The notes beneath the pieces are model-generated. The model saw only the letters and a list, made by a program, of their open reading frames with translations, was not told the origin of the DNA and made no database searches. A DNA stretch of 64,000 nucleotides, from the NCBI GenBank assembly GCA_946965045.2, contig OX337239.1, positions 248,001 to 312,000 of the forward strand. Direction: 5' to 3'. The stretch comes from Epithemia pelagica. Its lineage: Eukaryota > Bacillariophyta > Bacillariophyceae > Surirellales > Surirellaceae. Of the stretch, positions 33,492-42,666 are shown piece by piece (the stretch's first letter is position 1; every line of letters begins with the position of its first letter). Made by a program: the position numbers and the translations under genes.

Positions 33492-34810
33492 CGCCGCTTG
33501 TTTCCGATTTGCCTCGTATGATTGTTGCATTCGTAGTCATGTCGATTCGGTACTCCATCTGGTGTCGTTTCACAAGACAGGGGAAGCAAGGCATCCTCCG
33601 GCGTATTGGTGAGAAGGGATGGTTCTTGTTGCTGTTGTTGGTGAAGGAGAGTTACAGGCAATTGCCCCATCAAATCCAAAATAGCTTGAAGGTGGCAGAA
33701 GCACCAGCACACGCCTCCACATGGTTCGACTTACACAACAGTTTCCGGTTGCGTTCCAGACTCAAGAGCCAGGCCAATTCTAGGATGGATCCTGATTCAA
33801 TATTTTCCCAGAATCCCTCACACAAAAAGGATACTTCGTCCGCCAAGAGTTGTAGTTGACCATCGTCTTGCAAATTGTAGACATTGGCCCCCACTCCACC
33901 ATTGGTTGTATTCGTTGACAGTCTTTTACTACGGGTTGGTGCTTGCGCTGTGGGCGACTCGGTCATGCTCTCGTTGTTGTCGGCCAGTGGTTCCTCCACG
34001 GGTCCTGCATGTTTTGATCGCAACCGTCTCGTTGTCGTCGTGGAGTGTGGTGGGGGCATTGACATAGCACCGTCGTGTCATTCGTGTACTATTATGAGAT
34101 GTCGTGTATGAGGAGGTGTAGGAAAGGGACGAATAGGATGGAACGGAACTGCTGATGCTCGATTAATTGATTGTAGCATTCACGGTCCAACTTTGGTCAT
34201 CGTCATGAGGCAGTCCACAACCCTACCTTTCTCCGCGACTGTTGGGGAACGCCATCATCGTCCTGGTGCTGTGGACCTTCTTTGTTTGGTTGCCGCTGCT
34301 GCAGCTGTTCTTTTTGTTGTTGTCGCAGTTTGAGTCGAGCACTTTTGGTGCGTCCCAATGACGACGTGGGCTTTGGGAACTGGTTGGCATTGCCAAACTG
34401 CCCCTCTCGGTTGCGGTGGTCGAACTTTCATCTCCACCGTGTGATGACAATGACATCGACAAGAAGCCATTACTCGGATCCGACACACCATGTTCCAGAG
34501 GCCGTTGCTGTTGCTGTTGTCAAGTGTGTCTGGCCGAAACTGAATCGTTGGTAGTGGTTTGATCGTCGGCCGTGTCAGGATCCTTACTGTTGTGATGGAA
34601 TTGTAATGCCATCTTCTTCTTCTTCTTCTTCTTCTTCTTGGAAACTGACGACAACAAGAGAGATGTTTCGTCCCTAGACAATGGACTTTTATGGTCGTCC
34701 TGTTTCGTGTCGGCGTCCTTGTTGTTGTTGTGGGCGGTGGATGCCAAAAAGAGTCGCGAACGAAAGCCCTTTTTGGACGCTAACAGTTGAGCCTCAATAG
34801 TCTGATTCAT
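33233..34810 (-). pseudogene. Possible WAPL-like gene remnant
   Basis: Minus-strand pieces in more than one frame. One runs 34065-33670 and holds LADEVSFLCEGFWENIESGSILELAWLLSLERNRKLL. At about 33690 the sense switches frame to QAILDLMGQLPVTLLHQQQQ, then a long Gln run encoded by a (GTT)n tract at 33442-33490. The DEVxFLxxGF plus LELAWLLS pattern resembles the start of the WAPL C-terminal helical repeats (cohesin release factor in eukaryotes). Ser/Thr-rich upstream pieces, including a Lys run, fit a disordered N-terminus. Frame breaks argue for a pseudogene; the family assignment is weak. Confidence 0.3.
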
Positions 34811-35431
34811 CCGAGGTTGTCGTGGTTTTGGCTTGGAGTATCATGGCGGAGTGGGTATTGTCGTGTGACTAGCGAAAAGCATCCACAGTTGGTTTGGCGG
34901 GGTTCGTGGTGGCCGTTGGTTTGCGATGGCCTCGGCTGCTGGATCGAGAGGAGCTTTCCTCTTATGTACCAGAGGAATTCCCTACTCCGTTTTTGCGTTG
35001 CCCCACCGACAATACTGTTGATGTTGATAATGCCAAGACTGTGGACGATTGCGAGGATCCTTGGGACGAGGCAACGGACGACCAAAGACGATTCATCCTC
35101 ATTGTCATCCGTTTTATCAATGTCCAATTCATCTCGAGCCATCGGTTTCTGGTCCAAGTCCGTTCGTTCCTTGGGAGGCGCATCGAAATTTGCTTGTTTT
35201 CTGGTTTCTTTTACGAGTGGTTCCAAACGAACGAAGACATTTCTTGGACGGATTCTGCTTGGCCACTCGTTTCGTGTCCCTCTCGTGTTGTCGTCTTGGT
35301 AAATTGGGAAGGTGCTACTACTCGTCCTCCTCGTTTGGTTAATTATTCGAGGACTACCACAGTTTGAGTTTCCTCCCCCGAATTTTGGGAGAAGTTCCGT
35401 TCGAGTGGATCTGTTGTGTTTCGATTTTCTT

Positions 35432-35734
35432 TCATTTGTCGGCCTTGTCTCCAGCCAATTTTTCGAGTTCGGTCACAACTTCATCTTTCGCCGCTGTCAT
35501 AACCTCTACACCCTTAGATGTAAACGCCTTGACAATTTCCTCCAGCGCATCAGCCAAGGTGGTCCAGGGGAGATTTTCCACAGACTTTTCTTCCAAAAGT
35601 TTTTGGTACTCTTTGATCGCTCGTGTTGTTTTCTGAAAGCTATTTCCGTCTCGGTTTGTTGACTTTCCGTCCGGAGTTCGATAGATGACATTGATGAAAT
35701 CACCGTCATGCGACAAAATGTTGATATTGATCAT
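35432..35734 (-). CDS. Small hypothetical protein, 100 residues
   Basis: Open frame from an ATG that lies inside the arm of the hairpin at 35724-35799. The sequence is well mixed, with charged helical character (TRAIKEYQKLLEEKSVENLP, KDEVVTELEKLAGDKADK). No family recognised. It might be a displaced exon of the coiled-coil frame on the other side of the hairpin. Confidence 0.3.
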   Translation of the reverse strand: MININILSHDGDFINVIYRTPDGKSTNRDGNSFQKTTRAIKEYQKLLEEKSVENLPWTTLADALEEIVKAFTSKGVEVMTAAKDEVVTELEKLAGDKADK

Positions 35735-35799
35735 GAAGATAAGGAATCTTTAATGAACTGGGCAGTTCATTAAAGATTCCTTATCTTCATTATCAATAT
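35724..35799. repeat. Inverted repeat, 37-bp arms, 2-nt loop
   Basis: Left arm 35724-35760, right arm 35763-35799, one mismatch, loop GG. The inner 28 bp are perfect (starting ATGAAGATAAGGAATC on the left). It contains the start of one minus-strand frame and the stop of the next. Confidence 0.9.
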
Positions 35800-36147
35800 A
35801 GAACGCCAATCCATGAATCGCTCGCCAAATAATTTGTTTCGTTCTTGTGACTCTTTTCGTTTACTCTTAGAAAATTTTTCGAAGACTAAACGAAAAGAGT
35901 CACAAGGACAGAGGAAACATGCTTTCCTTTTGAGCTGCTGGTACTTTCCTTCAAGATGCTGGTACTTTCCTTTGAGCTCCTCGAATTTGGGAGCGAATGC
36001 TTCTCGAAGTGCCGCCATTAGTTGAGGATTCTGCAGTCCTGCCACCAAGCGACGAGTAAACTCAGCATCGGCGGAACAACAAGCAGCCCTTGGTGGTGCC
36101 ACCAACGTCTTGTTGTCATCCGCTGTCGCTGTTGGCGCTTCCCTCAT
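35770..36147 (-). CDS. Small coiled-coil protein or exon
   Basis: 125 codons from a real ATG. Visible are TRRLVAGLQNPQLMAALREA and a charged helix with internal repeat (KGKYQHLEGKYQQLKRK). The end is shaped by two hairpins: CDSFRLVFEKFSKSKRKES comes from the arms at 35844-35906, and the stop lies in the arm ending at 35799. The true end may have been lost. No family recognised. Confidence 0.35.
   Translation of the reverse strand: MREAPTATADDNKTLVAPPRAACCSADAEFTRRLVAGLQNPQLMAALREAFAPKFEELKGKYQHLEGKYQQLKRKACFLCPCDSFRLVFEKFSKSKRKESQERNKLFGERFMDWRSILIMKIRNL
35844..35906. repeat. Inverted repeat, perfect 20-bp arms
   Basis: Left arm 35844-35863 (CTTGTGACTCTTTTCGTTTA), right arm 35887-35906 its exact reverse complement, 23-nt loop that can itself partly pair. 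It is the second hairpin within 190 bp. Confidence 0.9.
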
Positions 36148-36404
36148 TGTGGTAGCAACCTTTCTTTTCTGTGATGGAGGAGAGACATGGGATCCTCTGT
36201 CGTTGTTGTTGTCGACATTATCTGCTGTGCTTGTTGTTCCAACAAGTCAACCCGTCGACAGAGATTCTCGGATGTCACTCTAACTGTAGTTATTCGTATG
36301 TTGGTACTATGGTTTGTTGCAACTGCCCGTTGAGCTCGTTGCTGCTGCCGATGCTGCTGCTGCTGCTGCTGTTGGGTTCCTTGTTCCTTGGTGGGTTTTG
36401 GAAT

Positions 36405-36605
36405 CTACAAGATTCGGCGTCGTGCTGGTGGCGGTGATGGTGACACACAGTTGTTTGCCGGTGGCGGCGGCTGCTCGTTTGGTGTTGGAGTAGTGGAATT
36501 GCTATCGTCGTCCTCTTCCCTCGATCGTTTCCGTACAATGTCCAGTTCCCCTTTGGTACTACCCCTTTTCCTTGTTTGCTGTTGCGGCGGCCGACTGTTC
36601 GTCAT
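36405..36605 (-). CDS. Short Arg/Pro/Ser-rich frame, possible first exon
   Basis: 66 codons from MTNSRPPQQQTRKRG, basic then acidic (RKRSREEDDDSN) then Pro-rich, ending at 36405. About 250 bp separate it from the coiled-coil frame at 36147. It may be the first exon of that gene; no splice sites verified. Confidence 0.25.
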   Translation of the reverse strand: MTNSRPPQQQTRKRGSTKGELDIVRKRSREEDDDSNSTTPTPNEQPPPPANNCVSPSPPPARRRIL

Positions 36606-37069
36606 GGTGTACGAGTATTTCATGGGGATGAGCACTTAGCGATTTTGGAGAGACTGCTGGAGCGGGGAGCTCGTAACGTCATTCAACGTCAAATTACATG
36701 CTTCAACACAAAAAACGCTTGTAGTGGTCATAGATCGATGGTTGGGAGTCGTACATTAATATCATGGATACGTCAAGGGTGAGACCTTACTCGCAAATTA
36801 CGCGGTTGGAGGTGCACCTGCAAATCATACCGTGACTGACCATTAAAATATGCATTGCTATATCATTGCCATATATATTTAACCGTTTCATCAACCGCCA
36901 TGTTTGCTCAATTGTACTTTTTACTCTAGTGTCCGTCCGTTTTCGGTACAGCTGGTCTTTCTGGAAATTCCCACCCCAGACCCCAAGCCTTACGGCCCAT
37001 CATACTGAACTCAGACGAACAGAACAAAACAGATCTATTGAATAGAATATCCATCGACACGAGAAACCA
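36606..37069. other. No gene seen
   Basis: Upstream region of the membrane protein at 37070. An AT-rich patch (ATATATATTTAA) near 36870 could lie in its promoter. Confidence 0.35.
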
Positions 37070-37076
37070 ATGAGGC

Positions 37077-37108
<32 letters not shown>

Positions 37109-38695
37109 GACGAATCCACGGATGCTCGTCGTCTCGACACCAGGACGGCAGTCATGGAACCACCACCATCACCACCACCACCACCAGAAACAACAAATGA
37201 CAACATTCCATCCGGCGGACCAGCAGAGGAACCACCCCAACAACGAGTCGACGATACTACCAAGCCACCTGTGTATCGGCAATACATTTTGGATCGCGTG
37301 TCGGGATATTCCTACGTGCCACGAGAGGCACGACCCGGACAAGCCCCCACCACAACCACGGCCACCACCCCTGTCAAACAAGAAGAAGAAGAAGAACAAC
37401 AACAACAACAACAACAACAACAAGAAGCAGCAGCAGCAGCAGCCCGGTCGGATGGACCAGGTCCGAAACATGATCGGCCTTGTTTGTGGAATGTGTTTTG
37501 TTGTTTGGTGCCGTGTTTGGACGAAACTCAAGAAGCACCTCCCCATTGCTTGTGTCGGGTTCCACCCTGTGTGGCTCGGTATCCAGGCTTGTTGGAACAA
37601 AATGCCTGTTGTCGTCGACTCGGTCAAGTGGGATGGCATGAGTGTTTCAAAACGCATCACGTCCGTCGTCGTCGACTCTTTTCGATTGGCTTATTCTTTA
37701 ATATCATTGCCCTCGCCTTGACCATTTGTGCCAGCTTGGCCGGTTTCAAAGACTACGACCTCTTGACCCGCACTAGCTTTGCGCGTGGACATGCCGTGGT
37801 CCAGAATTCGTCGTCGTCGTCGCAAACGAGCACTCGTACGGTGTTGACTCTGAATATTGGCTTTCGGGCCATTGCCGTGGACGATCCCTACAGTTTTGTC
37901 GGTGGCAATCAAGTCCTCTTGTTTGATACCTATTGCGACAATGACAATTTGGGATTGGGTGACAATGGTTTGGCCCTTCGAGATGAATTGGAACATGGAA
38001 TTTGCGGCGATTGTGTGCAAAGTTCGCGTGGCTTCATCTTGGCCTGTTTGTTTAACATTGTGGTGATTTGCAGGAATATCTTGTCCGATTTTACCCGCAT
38101 GTACCCCAAATACGATTTGAATTGTCCCAATCTCATGGGCAGTCTCATGAGTACCCTCTCTGTCTTTTTGGGTCTCTTTACCATGTTTGCCTACCAAGAA
38201 CGATGCTTGTTTAATATTGATGCCGAAGTGGTGGGAACCAATTTTACCAGCCGGGACGATAGTACAAATACGACACTGGAATCCTCGTTGTTCCCCGGAC
38301 TCTTTGAATCCTCCACTACTACTACTAATGGTGAGGATCCAACGCCGCTGGTGGTCACGTTTGATTGGTGGCGTGGTCCCGGTTTGACGTATTTGGGCAT
38401 TGCCACCGTGTTGCGCTTGGTCGATGCCTTGTGCAATTACATTGTGCCCACACCCACCATTACGCGGAATCGTCACGAACAAGCCGACTATGAACAAACG
38501 TACGGTCCAGTACCCACGACTGGCGTGGAAGAGGAACAGGACGACGACGACGACGACAATGCGCCACAACCAGACAAGGACGGCGGCGATAACAATCACC
38601 ACCAAGATCCGCCGGACCACAACAGCGTTGCCGTAGAAGAAGGACTGGAACCGAATGATCACAGAACATTGCCCGCTCCAGAATCAAGCCTTTGA
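37070..38695 (+). CDS. Four-helix membrane protein, family copy 2
   Basis: 541-residue paralogue of 15536-16915. It opens with a run of 13 Gln after MR, then disordered sequence to about residue 80, YILDRVSGYSYVPREARPG, another Gln and Ala run, and the Cys-rich lead-in (CLCRVPPCVARYPGLLEQNACCRRL). Four hydrophobic helices follow: LFSIGLFFNIIALALTICAS, ILACLFNIVVICRNIL, LMSTLSVFLGLFTMFAY and GLTYLGIATVLRLVDALCNY. Conserved landmarks are LNIGFRAIAVDDP, ICGDCVQSS, RMYPKYDLNCPNL and FDWWRGPG. The loop between helices 3 and 4 is longer than in copy 1, with possible N-glycosylation sites (NFTS, NTTL). The tail is acidic. Function unknown. Confidence 0.8.
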
Positions 38696-39423
38696 CCCCG
38701 AAATGGAAGCGACGAGGAAAGGCAAGGACGACTGTTTGTCCGACGGTCACACGATATATTCAGGGTGGACCGCCGGTCTAGGATTGGGCTACTGTCTCGA
38801 ACCACACAGACAGGAACACACGCCAAAGGAACACTGTAGAATTGAGACTTGCGGCACGTTCCTTTCCAATCTGCGGTACGGTCCTTCCACAACTCCATGT
38901 ATACCTTCTATTCGCCCAAGCGGCTCAGTCCTGGACCACTCGTCCGCAGTCGTCGTCGGATCCAGCGGTGGGGGTGGTGCCATATAATGTATGTGTTCCC
39001 CTATTATCAACCCAATGCATTCCGTTTCAAGGAACAAGGAGAGAATCTAGAATTGAGAGCAACGCGGTATTCCATATTAGAAAGAGAGAGAGACTCTCCC
39101 CTGTAACAGGTCTTTCCATTCGACCAAGAATACGGTGAAGATTTCTCCTAGTATTCATGAGTAGTACGTAGTTCTCCAAGAAGATACGAACGTTCTACGA
39201 ACGGGCATGCCAACTATACGCGACCGCATCTTTGCTCTCATTTTTTCGTTTCTCCGATCTTTGGGGGTCGAGGCTCTTTTTCGACAGAAAAAGTTTCACC
39301 GCATCCTTCTCTTTCGTTCCAGTCGTCGACCATAAAACCAACAAACAACTTCTCTCATTCATTCTACCCTGTTGTTGTGTAACAGAGTGAACACAGAGAA
39401 CCACTGCTGCTGCTGCTGCGACA
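38696..39423. other. No gene seen
   Basis: Intergenic between two genes on the same strand. It should hold the 3' end of the membrane protein and the promoter of the E1-like gene. No element identified. Confidence 0.4.
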
Positions 39424-41352
39424 ATGGCGGAGGACCACGACACGAAGAAGGACGCTCGCATCCAAGAGTTGGAAGCACGGATTGTCGAACTCGAGCAGGT
39501 GGCCCGTCTATGGTCGTCGTCGTCACAGACAACGACCGGCCAGCCGAAAGTCACGTCCAGTACTACAACAAGGACCACCGAGAACGAGACGGCGGACAAA
39601 GGCCCTTCTCCTACTCGAACGGAACCGCCGCCCGACGAGACGACTCGACCCGACCATTTTCAATCGCAACTTTCTTCGTGGCAAATCGAACGATACAGTC
39701 GTCCCTTGTTGTTGCCATCCTCGACCACATTTGGTGGTGTGGCTGGTCAAGTGGCCTTGAGTCAATCGTCCGTCCTGGTGGTGGGAGCGGGAGGGATTGG
39801 CAGTACCGTTCTCTTGTATTTGGCCGGAGCCGGTGTGGGTCAGTTGGGCATTTGCGATCACGATTGTGTGGAAGTGGCCAATTTGCATCGTCAAGTCTTG
39901 CATTCGACACTGACCGTCGGATGGAACAAGGCCCGGTCGGCCCAGTATCGCATTCAACAATTGAATCCCCACGTGTCGTGTACCCTCTATACCAAGGAAC
40001 CCGTCCATCATGGCACTGTCGAAAGCATGATTGAACCGTACGATTGCATTGTCGATTGTTCCGACAATCGATTCACACGCTATCTCCTCAATGATGCCTG
40101 TGTCCTGGCCCACAAACCATTGGTTTCGGGCAGTGCCTTGGGAACCGAAGGACAATTGACCGTCTATTGGAACCAGAACCACAACCAAAACAACAACCAA
40201 AACCACAACAACAACAACGACGACAAGGCGCCATTGAATGCGGTCGATCAGGCCCTGCAATCATCCACGGAACAACGATCCAATCCGTGTTATCGGTGTT
40301 TGTATCCCTGTCCCAGCAACACAACGACACCTGCTGGATCGGTCCCTCCCGTCACGGGCCGTTCCTGTTCGGATGCGGGAGTCTTGGGACCCGTCCCCGG
40401 GTTGATTGGTATTTTGCAAGCCGTTGAAGTCCTCAAAGTCTTGACCCGAAACACGACAAGCATGGACAAGGACAAGGCCAGCAGCAGTACGGAGGCGTCG
40501 CCTCGTAGTACTATTGCCGGGAACATGGATCAACGCATGCTTCTGTACGATGCCATGGCCACGTCGTTTTTGAGCATTCAAAAACCACGACAGGCCCAAC
40601 CCCATTGTCTCGTGTGTGGCAAAACTCCAAGCATTCGATCCATGGCGGACAGTTTGGACAATTTGACGCGCCATTTAAAAGAAGCCGGACCCTATCAAAA
40701 AGTACTACAACAACGCCAACCACCATCCCAACCAGCAGCGTCCAACCCTCCATTTCCACAAGTCACGGCGGTCGAATACAATCGCCTGTACGAAATCAAA
40801 CGACAGCGTTCCAAACAACAACAACAAAAGGCGAGTTCCCCAACAGGCAAGGATGACACGGATCCCCAACCATCTCCACTTCACAAGAAGCAAAAAGTCC
40901 ACGAACAAAGCGACCGCACAAGTCAACAGCCACCACAAGACGACAACGACACAACGACTGCCAACCAAGATACTCATATTCTTCTGGATGTTCGCAATGC
41001 CGAGCAGTATGCATTGTGTGCCTTGCCCGGGTCGGTCAACATTCCCCTCTCCCAATTGTCGAAGCGATGGACCGAACTGGTCGCCCTGGCCACCACCAAC
41101 TCGTCGTCGTCTCCGAATGGTGGTAGTCCGAAACCCATTTATTGCATGTGTCGTCGCGGATTCGCATCCGTGGCGGCCACCAAACTACTCTTGGCCAAGA
41201 AACAGGAACAACAAGAACAAAACGGTTCATCCAACGACAAGGACGACAAACAACCCGAAACCAAGACTCTATTGAATTCGGAGATTATCAATGTCCAAGG
41301 AGGATTGGATGCCTGGCGAAGGACAGTGGATCCAACCTTTCCGAAGTATTAA
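39424..41352 (+). CDS. MOCS3: MOCS3/Uba4: E1-like adenylyltransferase and sulfurtransferase
   Basis: 642 residues. The ThiF/MoeB-type domain (about 85-400) adenylates the C-terminus of a ubiquitin-like sulfur carrier. It has VVGAGGIGSTVLLYLAGAGV (nucleotide loop from Gly121), DHDCVEVANLHRQ, DCSDNRFTRYLLND, zinc ligands CYRC (289, 292) and CLVC, and the catalytic Cys315 in GRSCSDAGVLG. The C-terminal rhodanese domain (about 515-642) has LLDVRNAEQYALCALPGSVN, the active-site loop YCMCRRG (Cys574/576) and NVQGGLDAWR. Together these transfer sulfur to Urm1 and MOCS2A for tRNA thiolation and molybdenum cofactor synthesis in the cytosol. A coiled-coil start and Asn/Gln-rich inserts make it longer than the human protein (460). 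Intronless. Confidence 0.93.
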   Translation: MAEDHDTKKDARIQELEARIVELEQVARLWSSSSQTTTGQPKVTSSTTTRTTENETADKGPSPTRTEPPPDETTRPDHFQSQLSSWQIERYSRPLLLPSSTTFGGVAGQVALSQSSVLVVGAGGIGSTVLLYLAGAGVGQLGICDHDCVEVANLHRQVLHSTLTVGWNKARSAQYRIQQLNPHVSCTLYTKEPVHHGTVESMIEPYDCIVDCSDNRFTRYLLNDACVLAHKPLVSGSALGTEGQLTVYWNQNHNQNNNQNHNNNNDDKAPLNAVDQALQSSTEQRSNPCYRCLYPCPSNTTTPAGSVPPVTGRSCSDAGVLGPVPGLIGILQAVEVLKVLTRNTTSMDKDKASSSTEASPRSTIAGNMDQRMLLYDAMATSFLSIQKPRQAQPHCLVCGKTPSIRSMADSLDNLTRHLKEAGPYQKVLQQRQPPSQPAASNPPFPQVTAVEYNRLYEIKRQRSKQQQQKASSPTGKDDTDPQPSPLHKKQKVHEQSDRTSQQPPQDDNDTTTANQDTHILLDVRNAEQYALCALPGSVNIPLSQLSKRWTELVALATTNSSSSPNGGSPKPIYCMCRRGFASVAATKLLLAKKQEQQEQNGSSNDKDDKQPETKTLLNSEIINVQGGLDAWRRTVDPTFPKY

Positions 41353-42169
41353 AAAGAAAACCAAGGCTTCTGACCAATACTACTACGAAGGATGGTTCGG
41401 CTGCGGGTACTACGACCCAATTCTCACAGAGTCCCCGAGGAACTCGCATCACACCCAAAATCGTCCTGTACAATGGTTTCCACAATCTACAACCACAAGC
41501 TGCGCTATCCATGATGTCGATTATTTCCCGTCTCCCCTAGATTTCCCCTCAGGTATTTTCTTTTTGAAGGCCTGTTTGGAGTTATTACGGGGTACAAGGA
41601 TTCGAAGCGAGCTATTTGAAATTTCAAATGTCAGTCTAAAGGTGTAGTTCGAGCAGGTAGATTAAGCTAGCCCACTAATGCTACTATTTTTATACAGCAT
41701 GAGCTATACGAAGATCATTTTAGCGTTAAAGTCGCTGAGAGTGAATCTAAAAGACATGTCCGAGATCCAAGAGATGAATTTTTGCCTCATCAATGATCAA
41801 TAGATTCAATGGGCATGATCTGTTCTGATTTCTGAGGCGTATAATCTGATCTTGTTGTCCTTCCATGCGCCAAAGTACAAGACTTCTTAGTTTGTCCTTG
41901 TACGTTGTACCTTGTACTTGGGCTCTCAACTCTCAACTCTGAATGACTTGAGTAGTGAGTAGTGAGAAGGAGAGGAAACAGAAAACAGAGAAGAAGGACC
42001 GACACTCGTCCCTCCTCGTCGACTACACCAGTAAGGGAACTCGGAACTCGGGAACCGGGCAAGTGCAGAAGTTGTTGGGCGTGTCTCTTTTCTAATGCGA
42101 AGTGCGCACTCATTCATCCTCTGAAGGATTCCAAATTCCAACTTCCAACAGTACGTAATACGTAATACG
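41353..42169. other. No gene seen
   Basis: Space between the E1-like gene and the copia element. Short frames without domains. Just before the element lie repeated GTAATACGTA words (about 42150-42172). Confidence 0.4.
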
Positions 42170-42175
42170 TAGTAC

Positions 42176-42630
42176 TGTTGTTTTTCACTACTGTCGAGTA
42201 ACGAAAAAGAGCTCTTTTGCAAAATTGTGTGTTTCTAGATTATCGTGTGCAAGCTATGAATCGCTCCTGCTCATGCGTTGAGCGTTGACTCGTAGATTGG
42301 TGCGTTGATCGACCAAATTGGCGGTCCCAATTGTTTATGGACGACCTTGCTGCCTCTTCTGGGCTTCGTGGCTCCCTAAGTGGCGTCCGCTTACTTAGGA
42401 GCCAGTACCGTTATTGCTCTGGCCATGGGAGTCGTTGTTTAGAGCGGCATGAGTGTTACATAGCCGTCGTCCAAATCCCATGTTGAGATGCGTCGTTCGT
42501 CTTTGTTGATTTGTGATTTGTGAGAGGCGGCGGTTCAATGATGCGTTGGGCGTGTTGTGTCATGGGAATTCTGTCTCTGTCCCCATTGTCCCCCACGTGT
42601 AGTTATGCCCTTGCGTACAGTATTTGAACA
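42176..42630 (-). repeat. 3' long terminal repeat of the copia element
   Basis: 455 bp. On the plus strand it starts TGTTGTTTTTCACTA and ends TATTTGAACA; the partner LTR ends TATTTCAACA, which restores the perfect TGTTG/CAACA ends. Confidence 0.93.
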
Positions 42631-42666
42631 CTCCCTCACAGAGCGGTATTGTCAGGACTACCAGGA

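Noticed and set aside
37691-38662. Long minus-strand frame of 323 codons opposite the second membrane protein
   Set aside because: Antisense shadow; the plus strand has conserved membrane helices shared with its paralogue.
42192-42630. LTR of 439 bp starting at the TG at 42192
   Set aside because: Flanks give no target duplication at that boundary; starting at 42176 gives TAGTAC on both sides and TGTTG/CAACA ends.
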